A DNA stretch of 64,000 nt from Streptomyces sp. DSM 15324 (GCF_001514285.1 NZ_KQ949025.1:375571-439570); one strand, 5' to 3'. Positions 51,923 to 60,620 are shown, counted from the stretch's first letter. Made by a program: numbers and translations. Notes: generated by a model from the sequence alone, not told the origin.

Positions 51923-54900
51923 CAGCATGCTCCTTGCGGTACTGCGCCGGAGTCGGTGTCCGGGGGTGTGTCGGGCGTGGCGGCGAGGGCCAGGCGCAGG
52001 GCGCCGTCCTGGAGCCGGCGCAGCCGGTGGGGTGGTGATCCGGGGGCGTTGAGGAGGACCTCCTGGTAGGAGGTGGCGGCCAGGGCGTTCTTGAAGACAG
52101 CCAGGGCGAGGTTCTGGCCTTGGCGGTCCTCGACGCCGGGCTGGTGGCCCCGGTGCAGCCGGTCGAGGAGTTCGTAGAGGTCGAGGCGGACCGTCAGCTG
52201 GGCGCGGTGGGCGCGGCCGTCCTCGGGGTGGTGGCGTACGACGATTTCGCGGGGGCCGGTCTCGACGTACGGCGAGGCGGGCGGGCCGCCGACGGAGATG
52301 GTGAACTGGTCTGCGGGGAACAGCCGGTGGCTGCGCACGGTGCCGCCGGGGACGGCCCGGACCTGGAGCGCGAGGTCCTGGCCACCCCTCTTGGCCAGTC
52401 CACGCGGCATTCCCTCGCCGCGGCTGACGGCTTCGACGATCCGGGCCAGTTCCTCCGGACCCGGCTGCCCGTTTGCGAGCAGCCGCAGAAAGCGGTCGGC
52501 CGCCTGGTAGGGCAGGAGGCTTCGCCAGCGGCTGTCGTCGAGGCTCTCGAAGTAGAAGCGGCGCCGGGCCGCGGCCAGGTAGGCGCGGTGCGCGGCGATC
52601 TGGGCCCGGTCGGCCTGGTGGGTGCGGGGCAGGGCTTCGAAGGCATCAGTGAGGAGGCGTTCGTCGAGGTCGCCGCGCTGGTCGAAGGAGACGAGGGTGT
52701 GGCCGTCGGCGGGGCCGGTGTAGTCGAGCTTCCGGTCCAGTTGGGGGTCGGGGACGGCGGCGACGTCGAGATCGCGCAACTGGACGAGCAGGCGGTCGCG
52801 TTCGTCCGGTCGTGAGGTGTCGGCGGGGATCCTGCCGGTGCGGCCGGACGTACGGCTGCCGCCACCGGCCGCCACCCGCGCGTCCGGGTGGCTGACGGTG
52901 TGGATGCCGGTCCAGCTGGTGAAGTACAGGCTGTCGAGGATCTCCTGGGCCGCCTCCGGTTCCTCGCGCGCGTACAGGGTGTGGATCTCGGCACAGTCGC
53001 GGCCGGAGGTGAGGGTGAAGGCGAGGGCGGAGCGCAGGTCGCGCAGGGTGATGTGGAGGCGTCCACGCAGGTGGGCCATGCGGTAGAGGGTGGCGAGGCG
53101 TTCGGTGATCTGGGCGCCGGCGGTGGGGTGGGCGAAGGTGCGGGCGTTGTGCAGGGCGTAGCAGCGGGGGGCCAGGGTGCAGGAGCCGCAGGCCTGCCAG
53201 TGCCGTTCGTCGGTGAGGACCGCGACCATGCGGTGCATGATCGATCCGGTGCCGTCGGGGTCGGCGAGGACGTCACGGGCGTTGAGGTTGACGACGGCGA
53301 CGCCGTGGACGGCGCTGCCGGTGGTCAGTCCTTCCCGGACGGTGTCCGCGAGCAACGGGTAGCGCTTCTGGTGGCGGGTGACGAAGTCGACGAGGCGGCC
53401 CTCGTTGACTGCGACGAGCCGGGTGACGTTGTCGGGCCAGTCCTCCGCGTCGGCACCCTGGTAGGGGGCGAGGAAGGTGTCGAGGACGGTGTCGTTGTCG
53501 GTGTCGCCCTCGTCCTGGCTGCCGTCGTGGTTGGTGTGGAAGGAACGGCCGTCGAGGGTGAAGTCGTCGCCGTTGGCGCGTGCCGCACCGAACCGGGCGC
53601 CCCGGCGACGGGCCTCGTCGGCCAGGTGCTGGAGGAAGGCGGTCTTGCCGTCTCCGGCGTTTCCGGTGATGAGGACGAGGCGGTGGCGGCCCGCGAGGAC
53701 GTCGGGGCGCAGCCGGTCGTCCAGGGCCGTGGCCACGTAGAGGGGGTAGGCGGCCGGGTCGAGGCCGCGGGTGCCCGCGTTGGTACGGGCACTCTGGCTG
53801 TAGAGGGTCTGGAGATGGCCGACGAACGGGTTGGAACCGGCCTCGTCCGCGTCGCCGTCGGCGGGTGCGGGTCGCTGCGGTTCCACCTGCTGCGGGGCGG
53901 CCGGCACGAGGCGCACCTCGCGGACGGCGGCGAGGGCGGCGCGGAACTCGTCGGCGTCGCGGTAGCGCTCGTAGCGGCGGGGGGCGAGGGCGCGCAGCAG
54001 GACGGCTGTGAAGTCCGGGTCGAGGTCGGCGAGGCCGGGCAGGCGGCGCGGGTCGAGGGCCTGCCCGCCGCGCGGCGGGGTGCCACGGCCCTGCCAGGGG
54101 TAGCCGCCGGTGAGCGCCTCGTAGGCGGAGATACCGAGGGCGAACAGGTCCAGGTCGGCGAGTTCCTCACGATTGGGCCGAGTCAGGCGGGTGGCCTCGG
54201 GGGCGAGATAGCGGGGGGAACCGAGGGTCGGGGTAAGGGTGGAGTCGGCGGAGACGGCCGCGTTGAAGTCGAGGATGCGGGCGCCGTCGGCGGTCCACAG
54301 CAGGTTGCTGGGTTTGATGTCGCAGTGGAAGACCCCGCCCGCGTGCAGGTGGGCGAGGCCGGCCAGGCAGTCGTCGAGGAGCTTGCGTACATCGGCGGGG
54401 CCGAGAGGGCGGCCCTGGTCGAGGACGCGTTTGAGGTCCTGTCCCTCGGCGAACTCCATGCGCAGGTACGGGAAGTCGCCCTTGGGCAGGAACTCGGCGT
54501 CGATGAGCCGCACGAGGTTGGGGTGCGGAGCGATCCGGCGCAGGATACGGTACTCACTCACCAGGCGCTCGCGGACGGACTCCCGGTCCCTGGTGATGAT
54601 CTTCAGGACCTCGTCGGTGTCGTCGAGGGTGTTGAACACCCGGTAGACGACACCGAACTGGCCGTGCCCGAGCCGGGAGCGCACCCGGAACCTCTCGGTG
54701 AGGCGGAACCCCTCGGGCAGATCGGTGTAGCCGTGCGGGTCGTCCCAGTTGAACGGGTCGCCGGACTCCTCGCGCCCCTCGCGCCGCCCCCGGGTGCGGG
54801 CTCGGCGCTTGTCGGCGCTGGTGAGCCGCTCGATGGCCTCACGGGCCGGCGGCCGGTCGCCCGGGGCGGCGGACAACAGCTCCCGGATGACCGACTTGAG

Positions 54901-56229
54901 TTCGGGGTCGAACCGGTCGGCCTCGTCCAGGCTGTCGAGCGGGGTGCCGCCCGCGCCGAGGGCGGGCTCCTCGCCGGTGTACAGCTCGTGGAAGAGCACA
55001 CCCGCCGCGTACAGGTCGGTGGCCGGGGAGAAGATCCCGGGCCGCTCGTGGCACTCGGGGGCGAGGTAGGCGGGCGACTGGTGCGCGTAGGCCTCGATGC
55101 CCCGGGACTCGTCGCGCGGACGCGGCGGTCCGGGGTGGGCGTAGTCGAAGCCGGTGAGCATGGCGGTGCCGTTGCGGCCGATGAGCACGGTGTCCGGGCT
55201 GAGGTAGCGGTGGACGACCCGGTGGGCGTGCGCGACGGCGAGACCTCCGAGCACCCCGTCCACGACGCGCCGCTTAGCGTCGGCGCCGAGCGCGCCCTGC
55301 CCCCGGGCGTCGAGCCTGACCCGCAGCGCCTCGGCGAGCACGTCCTTCAGGACCACGGCGTAGCCGTCGCCCTCGTCCAGCGGGAAGGACGTCTCGCACG
55401 GCACGATGTACGGGCTGGAGGGCAGCTTGCTGAGGGCCTGGACCGGGTTGCCGATGCGCGCGTACGCCGTGGACCGCGCGCCGTCGGGCAGCAGCGGGTC
55501 GACGGCGTGCGCCTGGAGGATGCGGGTCCCCGACCGGGGCTGGTCGGCTAGCCGCACCCGGTACACCGAGACCCGCCGGGCCGGATCACCGTCCTGGTCG
55601 GCGAGATCGGTGGGGGACGCCTCGTACAGCGCTTCCACGACCTCGTAGTGCCCAAACCGGCGCGGCCCCGAGGGCGGCCTGGTCTCCGCCTGGAAGACAC
55701 GGGCGATGTCCTCGCGCAGCGCGGAGATGTCGTCGCCGGGGCCTCTGCCGTGCCCGGAGGGGCGATGTCGCTCGATGAACGGCACCAGATCGGTGAGTGG
55801 ATACGTCGTCACCTCGTCGCGACCGTCGGGGTCGTGCAGCGTGGCACCCCGATACGGCAGGACCACCAGCCCCTGGCACCACACCGACCCGAGCCGACCG
55901 CTCGCCGACCGGGACCGGGCCAGCAGGTCGGCGGCCACCCGGGCGTGGTTGCGAATCTTGCGCGCCGGGCTGGGGAACGACATGCCTTGCGGATACCAAC
56001 GCCCGCCGCGCACCTGCACCCGACCGTGCACGCCCTTGGTGTCGGCCAGGTAGACCGCGTGATCGGCGATGATTGCGAGATCCACCTCGAACATCGGCCG
56101 CCCCGGCCCGTAGGGCAGCTCAAAGTTGGCCACCACGATCCAGTCGTCCGGCGCGTGCTCCCGCAGATGGCGCAGCACCATACGCTCGGCCTCGTTGGCC
56201 GGCTCCCCGATCGGGATGATCCGCGCCAT
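51922..56229 (-). CDS. mad6: NERD-pseudokinase-kinase-P-loop protein, MAD6/PglW-like
   Basis: A 1435-residue signalling protein. Residues 1-190 are NERD-like (FEVDLAIIADHAVYLADTKG). About 200-480 is a kinase-like domain whose catalytic loop reads HRYLSPDTVL and metal loop GFDYA, lacking HRD and DFG aspartates, so a pseudokinase. About 510-770 is a second Ser/Thr kinase with LGHGQFGVVY, EVLKII, HCDIKPSNLL and LDFNAA. From about 845 a P-loop domain follows (LITGNAGDGKTAF), with a Cys cluster CGSCTLAPRC near 1010 and a long C-terminus. PglW-type kinases of BREX and MADS share this layout. ATG 56229 follows a GGGGAG stretch. Confidence 0.8.
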   Translation of the reverse strand: MARIIPIGEPANEAERMVLRHLREHAPDDWIVVANFELPYGPGRPMFEVDLAIIADHAVYLADTKGVHGRVQVRGGRWYPQGMSFPSPARKIRNHARVAADLLARSRSASGRLGSVWCQGLVVLPYRGATLHDPDGRDEVTTYPLTDLVPFIERHRPSGHGRGPGDDISALREDIARVFQAETRPPSGPRRFGHYEVVEALYEASPTDLADQDGDPARRVSVYRVRLADQPRSGTRILQAHAVDPLLPDGARSTAYARIGNPVQALSKLPSSPYIVPCETSFPLDEGDGYAVVLKDVLAEALRVRLDARGQGALGADAKRRVVDGVLGGLAVAHAHRVVHRYLSPDTVLIGRNGTAMLTGFDYAHPGPPRPRDESRGIEAYAHQSPAYLAPECHERPGIFSPATDLYAAGVLFHELYTGEEPALGAGGTPLDSLDEADRFDPELKSVIRELLSAAPGDRPPAREAIERLTSADKRRARTRGRREGREESGDPFNWDDPHGYTDLPEGFRLTERFRVRSRLGHGQFGVVYRVFNTLDDTDEVLKIITRDRESVRERLVSEYRILRRIAPHPNLVRLIDAEFLPKGDFPYLRMEFAEGQDLKRVLDQGRPLGPADVRKLLDDCLAGLAHLHAGGVFHCDIKPSNLLWTADGARILDFNAAVSADSTLTPTLGSPRYLAPEATRLTRPNREELADLDLFALGISAYEALTGGYPWQGRGTPPRGGQALDPRRLPGLADLDPDFTAVLLRALAPRRYERYRDADEFRAALAAVREVRLVPAAPQQVEPQRPAPADGDADEAGSNPFVGHLQTLYSQSARTNAGTRGLDPAAYPLYVATALDDRLRPDVLAGRHRLVLITGNAGDGKTAFLQHLADEARRRGARFGAARANGDDFTLDGRSFHTNHDGSQDEGDTDNDTVLDTFLAPYQGADAEDWPDNVTRLVAVNEGRLVDFVTRHQKRYPLLADTVREGLTTGSAVHGVAVVNLNARDVLADPDGTGSIMHRMVAVLTDERHWQACGSCTLAPRCYALHNARTFAHPTAGAQITERLATLYRMAHLRGRLHITLRDLRSALAFTLTSGRDCAEIHTLYAREEPEAAQEILDSLYFTSWTGIHTVSHPDARVAAGGGSRTSGRTGRIPADTSRPDERDRLLVQLRDLDVAAVPDPQLDRKLDYTGPADGHTLVSFDQRGDLDERLLTDAFEALPRTHQADRAQIAAHRAYLAAARRRFYFESLDDSRWRSLLPYQAADRFLRLLANGQPGPEELARIVEAVSRGEGMPRGLAKRGGQDLALQVRAVPGGTVRSHRLFPADQFTISVGGPPASPYVETGPREIVVRHHPEDGRAHRAQLTVRLDLYELLDRLHRGHQPGVEDRQGQNLALAVFKNALAATSYQEVLLNAPGSPPHRLRRLQDGALRLALAATPDTPPDTDSGAVPQGAC

Positions 56230-56428
56230 CGCCCGCCCCCGCTCCCCGTCTTCCCGCCGTGCCCGTCCCGGCGCCCGCGCCCGAGATCCCCCATGGCACA
56301 CGCACCGACACCTGTGTCACGGAACACTCTAGAACGCCCCACTGACAATGCGTCGCGAACCGGTTACAGCCGAGCTCGCACCGTGACGACCGGCGCGTGA
56401 GACGCCGACCGGAGAGGCATGCCGTTCT
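56230..56428 (-). promoter_or_regulatory. Candidate control region of the kinase operon
   Basis: A 199-bp gap before the kinase gene. It contains GACACCTGTGTC at 56307-56318 (arms GACAC/GTGTC) and CGGAACAC at 56320-56327. The latter also forms both arms of an inverted repeat upstream of the nearby XRE regulator. Exact promoter elements are not clear. Confidence 0.4.
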
Positions 56429-57088
56429 TCAGGCGTTCTCGTCGTGGATCCGCGCCCCCAGATCCTCCGCCCACTCCAGCGCCCACGCCTTCAGCTCATC
56501 GATCTGCCGGGAGGTGAGCCCGTACGCGGCGTAGTCCTCGTCCTCGTACCAGTCCGCGCCGGTGAGCCGGTCGCGGAGGTCCTCCAGGCTGAACTCATCG
56601 GGTGCGCGACGGCGGCCGAGGGATTCGAGGTCGGCGATGGAGCGGTGGCGGGAGGCGGCCTGGACGTCGATGAGGTCGCGGACGGTGCCGCGATCGGCGA
56701 GGGCGCGGACCTTGGTGCCGATCACGTCGTCGAGGGAGAGGACAGGGCCGTAGGGGGTCTGGGCAGGCGGGGCCCAGAACGCCTCCTTGAGGACGTCGAC
56801 CTCGCACTCCTCGCCGGTGTCCGGATCTGCGACGAGGAACCGGCCGCTGAGCGGGTCGGTCTGGATGTGCGTGGTCCGCCAGCCCCGGGCGGCGAGGCCG
56901 GCGGTCAGCGAGGCGACGATCTCGTCCATCGGGGCGGGATTCTCGGTGGCGACGTCGAGGTCACGGCTGAAGCGTTCGACCAGGCCGTGGGCCTGCACGG
57001 CGTATCCGCCGGTGAGGACCAGAGGGTAGGGAGAGCCGAGGTCGAGGATGTCGGCGAGGAGACGCTCGTGGAGCGGGGTGAGCTTCAC
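56429..57088 (-). CDS. AbiEii-like nucleotidyltransferase
   Basis: A 219-residue protein with the DNA-polymerase-beta nucleotidyltransferase signature: LVLTGGYAVQAHGLVERFSRDLDVAT (GG plus the DxD metal motif) near 20-45, then a VDVLKEAFW segment with a further acid and DDVIGTKVRALADRGTVRDLIDV. AbiEii-type toxins transfer nucleotides to tRNA, and their antitoxins are separate genes. The GTG start at 57088 overlaps the upstream gene stop by 4 bp. Upstream sequence in the frame is not family-like. It may be a toxin with the coupled upstream gene as partner; toxicity is unproven. Confidence 0.82.
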   Translation of the reverse strand: MKLTPLHERLLADILDLGSPYPLVLTGGYAVQAHGLVERFSRDLDVATENPAPMDEIVASLTAGLAARGWRTTHIQTDPLSGRFLVADPDTGEECEVDVLKEAFWAPPAQTPYGPVLSLDDVIGTKVRALADRGTVRDLIDVQAASRHRSIADLESLGRRRAPDEFSLEDLRDRLTGADWYEDEDYAAYGLTSRQIDELKAWALEWAEDLGARIHDENA

Positions 57089-57447
57089 GAGGTGGTCGCA
57101 CCGTCCAACGCGGTGCGGGGCAGTTCGGGAAACGCCTCCTCCCAGACCTCGCGGACATAGGGGCTGACCAGGCGACGCAGAAGGGGCCACTGCTCGGCAA
57201 GCAGCCGGGGGTGGAGGAAGGCCACCAGATCCTCGCGCAAGCCCTCGGCCAGGACGGTCCGGTAGAGCGTCATGCGGGACTTCGGGCGGTCCAGGCTGTA
57301 GCTCGTCCGCCCGGACCAGGCGATGTGGAGCGGCAGATCGACTGTGCCCTCCACCGGGCCGGTCAACTCCTGCAGTCGCCCAGGCAGCCGATCGCGGTAG
57401 CGGTCCCGCAGTACCTCGGCGCGGGGGGCGGTGGTCTTCGCGTCCAT
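57085..57447 (-). CDS. Hypothetical partner of the AbiEii-like gene
   Basis: A 120-residue helical protein, ATG 57447, with a GTGA 4-bp overlap into the nucleotidyltransferase gene. RDRYRDRLPGRLQELTGPVEGTVDLPLHIAWSGRTSYSLDRPKSRMTLYRTVLAEGLREDLVAFL has no motif I can name. The pairing of such a protein with AbiEii-like enzymes recurs in streptomycetes, suggesting an antitoxin-like or accessory role. The frame upstream of 57447 is low-complexity, and the ATG gives family-like sequence at once. Confidence 0.75.
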   Translation of the reverse strand: MDAKTTAPRAEVLRDRYRDRLPGRLQELTGPVEGTVDLPLHIAWSGRTSYSLDRPKSRMTLYRTVLAEGLREDLVAFLHPRLLAEQWPLLRRLVSPYVREVWEEAFPELPRTALDGATTS

Positions 57448-57548
57448 GCGTCCAGTATCGCTGCCGCGAGGCGGCGGCATGGCGGATACGGGGCCCTCCT
57501 CCCGATGGCCCGACGAACGCCGCGACAGCCCCCGGGACGATCTCAAGC

Positions 57549-57830
57549 TCACAGCACCTCTCCCCGGCTGCGAGCGTTGGCGCTGGCCACCCGCGCCCAC
57601 ATCAGAGCCTCCGCCTGCTCACGGACGTTCAGCGGATGCACATCGCCGGGGCACGCGGTCCACTCCGTACCACCGCCTTCGGGGCGCAGCCACACGAAGC
57701 CGTCCTGGTGGTCCATGACGATCCCGCGCCTCTCCTGCCGTGTGTCGTGGGCGAGCTGACCGACGGGAAGCCGGGTCCGCTCCAGCTCGGCGCGGTCGGG
57801 ACGGGGTGTGCGGGCAGCCGCGTCCGTCAT
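57549..57830 (-). CDS. Small conserved hypothetical protein near XRE/DUF397 loci
   Basis: A 93-residue protein with a basic N-terminal part and a core HDTRQERRGIVMDHQDGFVWLRPEGGGTEWTACP, a beta-barrel-like pattern typical of small proteins beside WhiJ-like regulators in Streptomyces. It is divergent from the second XRE-DUF5753 gene and 101 bp from the nucleotidyltransferase partner gene. ATG 57830 is used; a GTG-type upstream extension is not family-like. No function known. Confidence 0.65.
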   Translation of the reverse strand: MTDAAARTPRPDRAELERTRLPVGQLAHDTRQERRGIVMDHQDGFVWLRPEGGGTEWTACPGDVHPLNVREQAEALMWARVASANARSRGEVL

Positions 57831-57929
57831 GTCGGTCGTCCTACGTCCTCGAGGTGCCACGGGCGTCTCCGTTCTCACTGTGCGTACTCCCAGCGAAACG
57901 GTCGGCGGCCGTCGCGCGACAGGGTGACT

Positions 57930-57955
57930 GTGTTCCGAAGCGGGTTACGGAACAC
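57930..57955. promoter_or_regulatory. Inverted repeat upstream of the second XRE regulator
   Basis: GTGTTCCG (57930-57937) and CGGAACAC (57948-57955) form a perfect 8-bp inverted repeat with a 10-nt spacer, 136 bp before the regulator start. The same half-site occurs at 56320-56327 before the kinase operon. It is a candidate operator for the regulator. Confidence 0.5.
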
Positions 57956-58090
57956 CCGCCACCTGCCCTCTTTCACCGTTTGCGATCACCCTGTCACCGA
58001 CGGCAACTATCGTGGAGAGGCGACAGCGTTCCCCCAAGGACACGGAACGCCACGCACGTCCGCACGGCATACGGCAAGGGAGCACCGGCC

Positions 58091-58849
58091 ATGGCCCAGC
58101 CCGCCCGAGACCTCGAACCCGCCAGCTCCGCGCGCGACCTGTACGGCGTGGAGCTACGGCGTCAACGCCAGGCCGCCGGGCTGTCGTTGGACCGGCTGTC
58201 GGACATCGTGAACTACAGCAAGACGCATCTGCACGGGGTGGAGACGGCGGAGCGGCTTCCGTTGCCGCCGATCTCGGAGAAACTGGATGTGGCGTTTGGG
58301 ACGGGGGAGTTGTTCCAGGGGTTGTGGGGGGTGGTTAAGCGGGAGCACACGCCTCGGCGGTTTGATCATTGTTTGGAGTTGGAGGCACGGGCGGCGCGGA
58401 TTCAGTCGTTCAACGCGAGCCTCATTCCTGGGCTGCTCCAGACCGCGGCGTACATGCGGGCGTTGTTCGCCGAAGGTGAACCGGGCATCAGCCCAGAGGA
58501 GATCGAAAGCCTCACGGCAGCTCGCCTGGGCCGTCAGGAGATCCTGCGCCGGGACTGCCCGCCGGACTTCTGGTGGATCCTCAACGAAGCAGTGCTACGG
58601 CAGGCAGTGAGCGGCCGCGCAGTGATGCGTGAGCAACTCGCGGCGCTGCTGCCCCTTATGGAAACGCGCCACACGACGATCCAAGTCGTCCCTTTCGAGG
58701 CGGGCGCATGCTCCCTGATGCTCGGCACGCTCATCCTGCTGACGCTTCCTGACAACTCCACCACCGTGTACCAGGAAGGTCCTAGGAACGGCGAGATCTT
58801 CGACGACCGGAAGACTGTCATGCAACGCGTGCGAGACTACATCGCATGA
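58091..58849 (+). CDS. XRE-DUF5753 regulator with apparent 3' frameshift
   Basis: A 252-residue regulator: helix-turn-helix at 15-65 (YGVELRRQRQAAGLSLDRLSDIVNYSKTHLHGVETAERLP), then DUF5753 with NASLIPGLLQTAAYMRALF and TTIQVVPFEAGACSLMLG. It ends at RVRDYIA, while the intact paralogue at 11274-12137 continues with ALSPDTSLAMIKAAAEDY. The missing end is present in the next frame as CALSPKESAALIKATMEMY (58846-58938). So a frameshift or a real 4-bp ATGA-coupled small gene splits the C-terminus. It likely retains DNA binding. The DUF397 gene follows. Confidence 0.85.
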   Translation: MAQPARDLEPASSARDLYGVELRRQRQAAGLSLDRLSDIVNYSKTHLHGVETAERLPLPPISEKLDVAFGTGELFQGLWGVVKREHTPRRFDHCLELEARAARIQSFNASLIPGLLQTAAYMRALFAEGEPGISPEEIESLTAARLGRQEILRRDCPPDFWWILNEAVLRQAVSGRAVMREQLAALLPLMETRHTTIQVVPFEAGACSLMLGTLILLTLPDNSTTVYQEGPRNGEIFDDRKTVMQRVRDYIA

Positions 58850-58938
58850 AGGTCTGCGCGCTCTCACCCAAGGAGTCCGCAGCGTTGATCAAGGCGACGA
58901 TGGAGATGTACGAGCCATGCGAGTCACCCCGGACCTGA
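58846..58938 (+). CDS. Detached C-terminus of the DUF5753 regulator, or coupled micropeptide
   Basis: A 30-residue frame starting at ATG 58846, overlapping the regulator TGA as ATGA. It reads as the normal C-terminal helix of a DUF5753 protein, with CALSPKESAALIKATMEMY matching AVALSPDTSLAMIKAAAEDY in the window's other regulator. It could be made separately by coupled translation or mark a frameshift. Its last 22 bp overlap the DUF397 start region. Confidence 0.55.
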   Translation: MKVCALSPKESAALIKATMEMYEPCESPRT

Positions 58939-59126
58939 GCACCGCCCGCTGGCGCAAGTCATCGTTCAGCGGAAACCAGGCAGGGGACGAATGCGTCGAG
59001 GTCTGCGACGACTTCCCCGGCGCGGTCCCCGTCCGTGACAGCAAGGAGACGAACGGCCCCATCCTGATGCTCGACGGCGCGGCCTGGCAGCCCTTCGTCG
59101 ACGGCGTCAAGGACGGCTCCCTGTAA
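58917..59126 (+). CDS. DUF397 domain protein
   Basis: A 69-residue DUF397 protein with WRKSSFSGNQAGDECVEVCDDFPGAVPVRDSKETNGPIL and WQPFVDGV, the same pattern as the copy at 11099-11302. It is the usual partner of an XRE-DUF5753 regulator, which lies immediately upstream on this strand. ATG 58917 follows GGAG 12 nt upstream (within GATGGAGATG). Both genes may regulate the surrounding defence genes; this is inference. Confidence 0.92.
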   Translation: MRVTPDLSTARWRKSSFSGNQAGDECVEVCDDFPGAVPVRDSKETNGPILMLDGAAWQPFVDGVKDGSL

Positions 59127-59139
59127 GGCGGTTACGCGA

Positions 59140-59170
59140 AACGGGTCCCGGAGGTGTTCCAGGACCCGTT
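59140..59170. terminator. Bidirectional hairpin terminator
   Basis: AACGGGTCC (59140-59148) pairs with GGACCCGTT (59162-59170) around a 13-nt loop, between the convergent DUF397 and specificity-subunit genes. Confidence 0.6.
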
Positions 59171-59195
59171 CGGAACAAGAAGTCCGGCGGGCAGC

Positions 59196-60620
59196 TCAGC
59201 CCGTCACAGCCGCCTCCAGCCTCGCGAGAGCCAGGTCTTCCCTGCGGTCGGCCTCGTCACGCTTCTTGTAGGCGGCCCGGACGGTGGCGGCGATGCGGTC
59301 GCGGTCGGGCTGGGTGAGGACAGGAACGGGAATCTCCCGACACAGATCGAGATGGATGTCCTGCTGCTTTCCGCCCGTCGAGCAGGCGCGCAGCAGCCTG
59401 AATAGGGCCTCGGAGCGGAACAACGCGTACAGGTAGGCGCCGGAGTACTCCGAGGTCCCGGAACGAATCCGCAGGAAGTCCTCGGAATAGGCGAGATTGG
59501 CCCACTCTCCCGTCACCAGGATGGAGCGCCCGTACACCTCGTTCTCGCCGAGCGTCCCACGTGCAGCGACCAGAAGCGTCTCGTCGGCGGCCCGCACCTC
59601 GTCCGGCGTGAACGCCTTGCTGATCCATCGCCCTTCCGGCCGCAACCAGAACGCCTGCCGCTGCCCGACCAGCCGGTAACTGCACGTGTTACCGGGTTCG
59701 CCGTCGACACGCTGGAACCGCATACCCCGGCTCAGCTGTCCCCTCTCACAAACCTCCCCCAACGACACACACTCCCGCTCCCCCAACCGCTCCAAAATCC
59801 TCCGAGCCCTCGGCTGGAAGTTGAGCGCCCGCAGACTCGTCGCCGTAACACGGCGCTGGGCGAACCCCAGATCCCGCCCCTGCTCATGCCACCGCAGATC
59901 CAGCAGATCCTCGATCTCGGCCGTGCGGAACAGATCCCGCGTCGCCGCCTCAAGCCCCGCCTGGAACTCGGCCCGCAACTCGGCCGCGTCCTCGACGAGT
60001 TCGTGGATCTCGTTCTCCACAGCGTCCCCGAAGCGCGGCACGGGGATCTCACCGACATGGTCGGGGGAGATGTGCTTGACGGCCGAGCCGTAAATCCCAC
60101 CCCTGACAAGCACCTCGCCAAACCGGCTGGCCAGGAACGCGTACAGGTATCCAGGCTGAATCTTGCTCTGGTCGGGAACAACCTTCATGACGTGCTCCGA
60201 GGACCAGAAACCGTCCATGTCCGGGCGCGTGTACGAGCGCCGCCCGGCGTTGAATCCCGACCGTGAGATCAAGGTCATCCCGGCCTTGAGCTCCATGTAG
60301 CGCAAGCCGGGCGATTCCGCCTCGGCCTTGCTCAGTCGGGGCAACGCGCCGAGGTCGGCGACAAGCATGTCCTTGCTGCCCACGAACGGCACGCTGTGCT
60401 CAGGGTCAGTGAGATACACCCGCCGCGATTGCGGACCGTCGAAGATGCCTCCCGCATACCCTGCCGTGAGGTCCTTCAGCGGAACCTTTTCCACAGGCAA
60501 CCGCTCCAGCAACCGCTGTGTGATGAACGCCCCCGACAGGTAGGGCTTCGCAACGAGCTTCAGCCCCTGCTTGTCGAACCACCCCCGCCGCGCCGGATTC
60601 CCCCTCTCCGCGATCTTCAC
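59196..60620 (-). CDS. mad5: Type I-like specificity subunit, MAD5-like
   Basis: A 474-residue HsdS-type protein that should give DNA target specificity to the methylase. The first target-recognition half (GMTLISRSGFNAGRRSY; GYLYAFLASRFGEVL; GEIPVPRFGDAVENEIHELVEDAAELRAEF, a conserved helical spacer) is followed by a second half with FLRIRSGTSEYSGAYLYALFRSEALF and CREIPVPVLTQPDRDRIAATVRAAYKKRDEADRREDLALARLEAAV. GTG 60620 overlaps the methylase TGA by 4 bp (GTGA), so the two are coupled. The longer open frame upstream is not used. No HsdR gene is in the window. Position fits MAD5. Confidence 0.85.
   Translation of the reverse strand: MKIAERGNPARRGWFDKQGLKLVAKPYLSGAFITQRLLERLPVEKVPLKDLTAGYAGGIFDGPQSRRVYLTDPEHSVPFVGSKDMLVADLGALPRLSKAEAESPGLRYMELKAGMTLISRSGFNAGRRSYTRPDMDGFWSSEHVMKVVPDQSKIQPGYLYAFLASRFGEVLVRGGIYGSAVKHISPDHVGEIPVPRFGDAVENEIHELVEDAAELRAEFQAGLEAATRDLFRTAEIEDLLDLRWHEQGRDLGFAQRRVTATSLRALNFQPRARRILERLGERECVSLGEVCERGQLSRGMRFQRVDGEPGNTCSYRLVGQRQAFWLRPEGRWISKAFTPDEVRAADETLLVAARGTLGENEVYGRSILVTGEWANLAYSEDFLRIRSGTSEYSGAYLYALFRSEALFRLLRACSTGGKQQDIHLDLCREIPVPVLTQPDRDRIAATVRAAYKKRDEADRREDLALARLEAAVTG

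Noticed and set aside
52888..55551. Large plus-strand ORF (887 codons) opposite the kinase gene
   Set aside because: It is a shadow of GC-rich antisense sequence; composition is low-complexity Val/Gly/Glu and it has no motif or ribosome-binding site.
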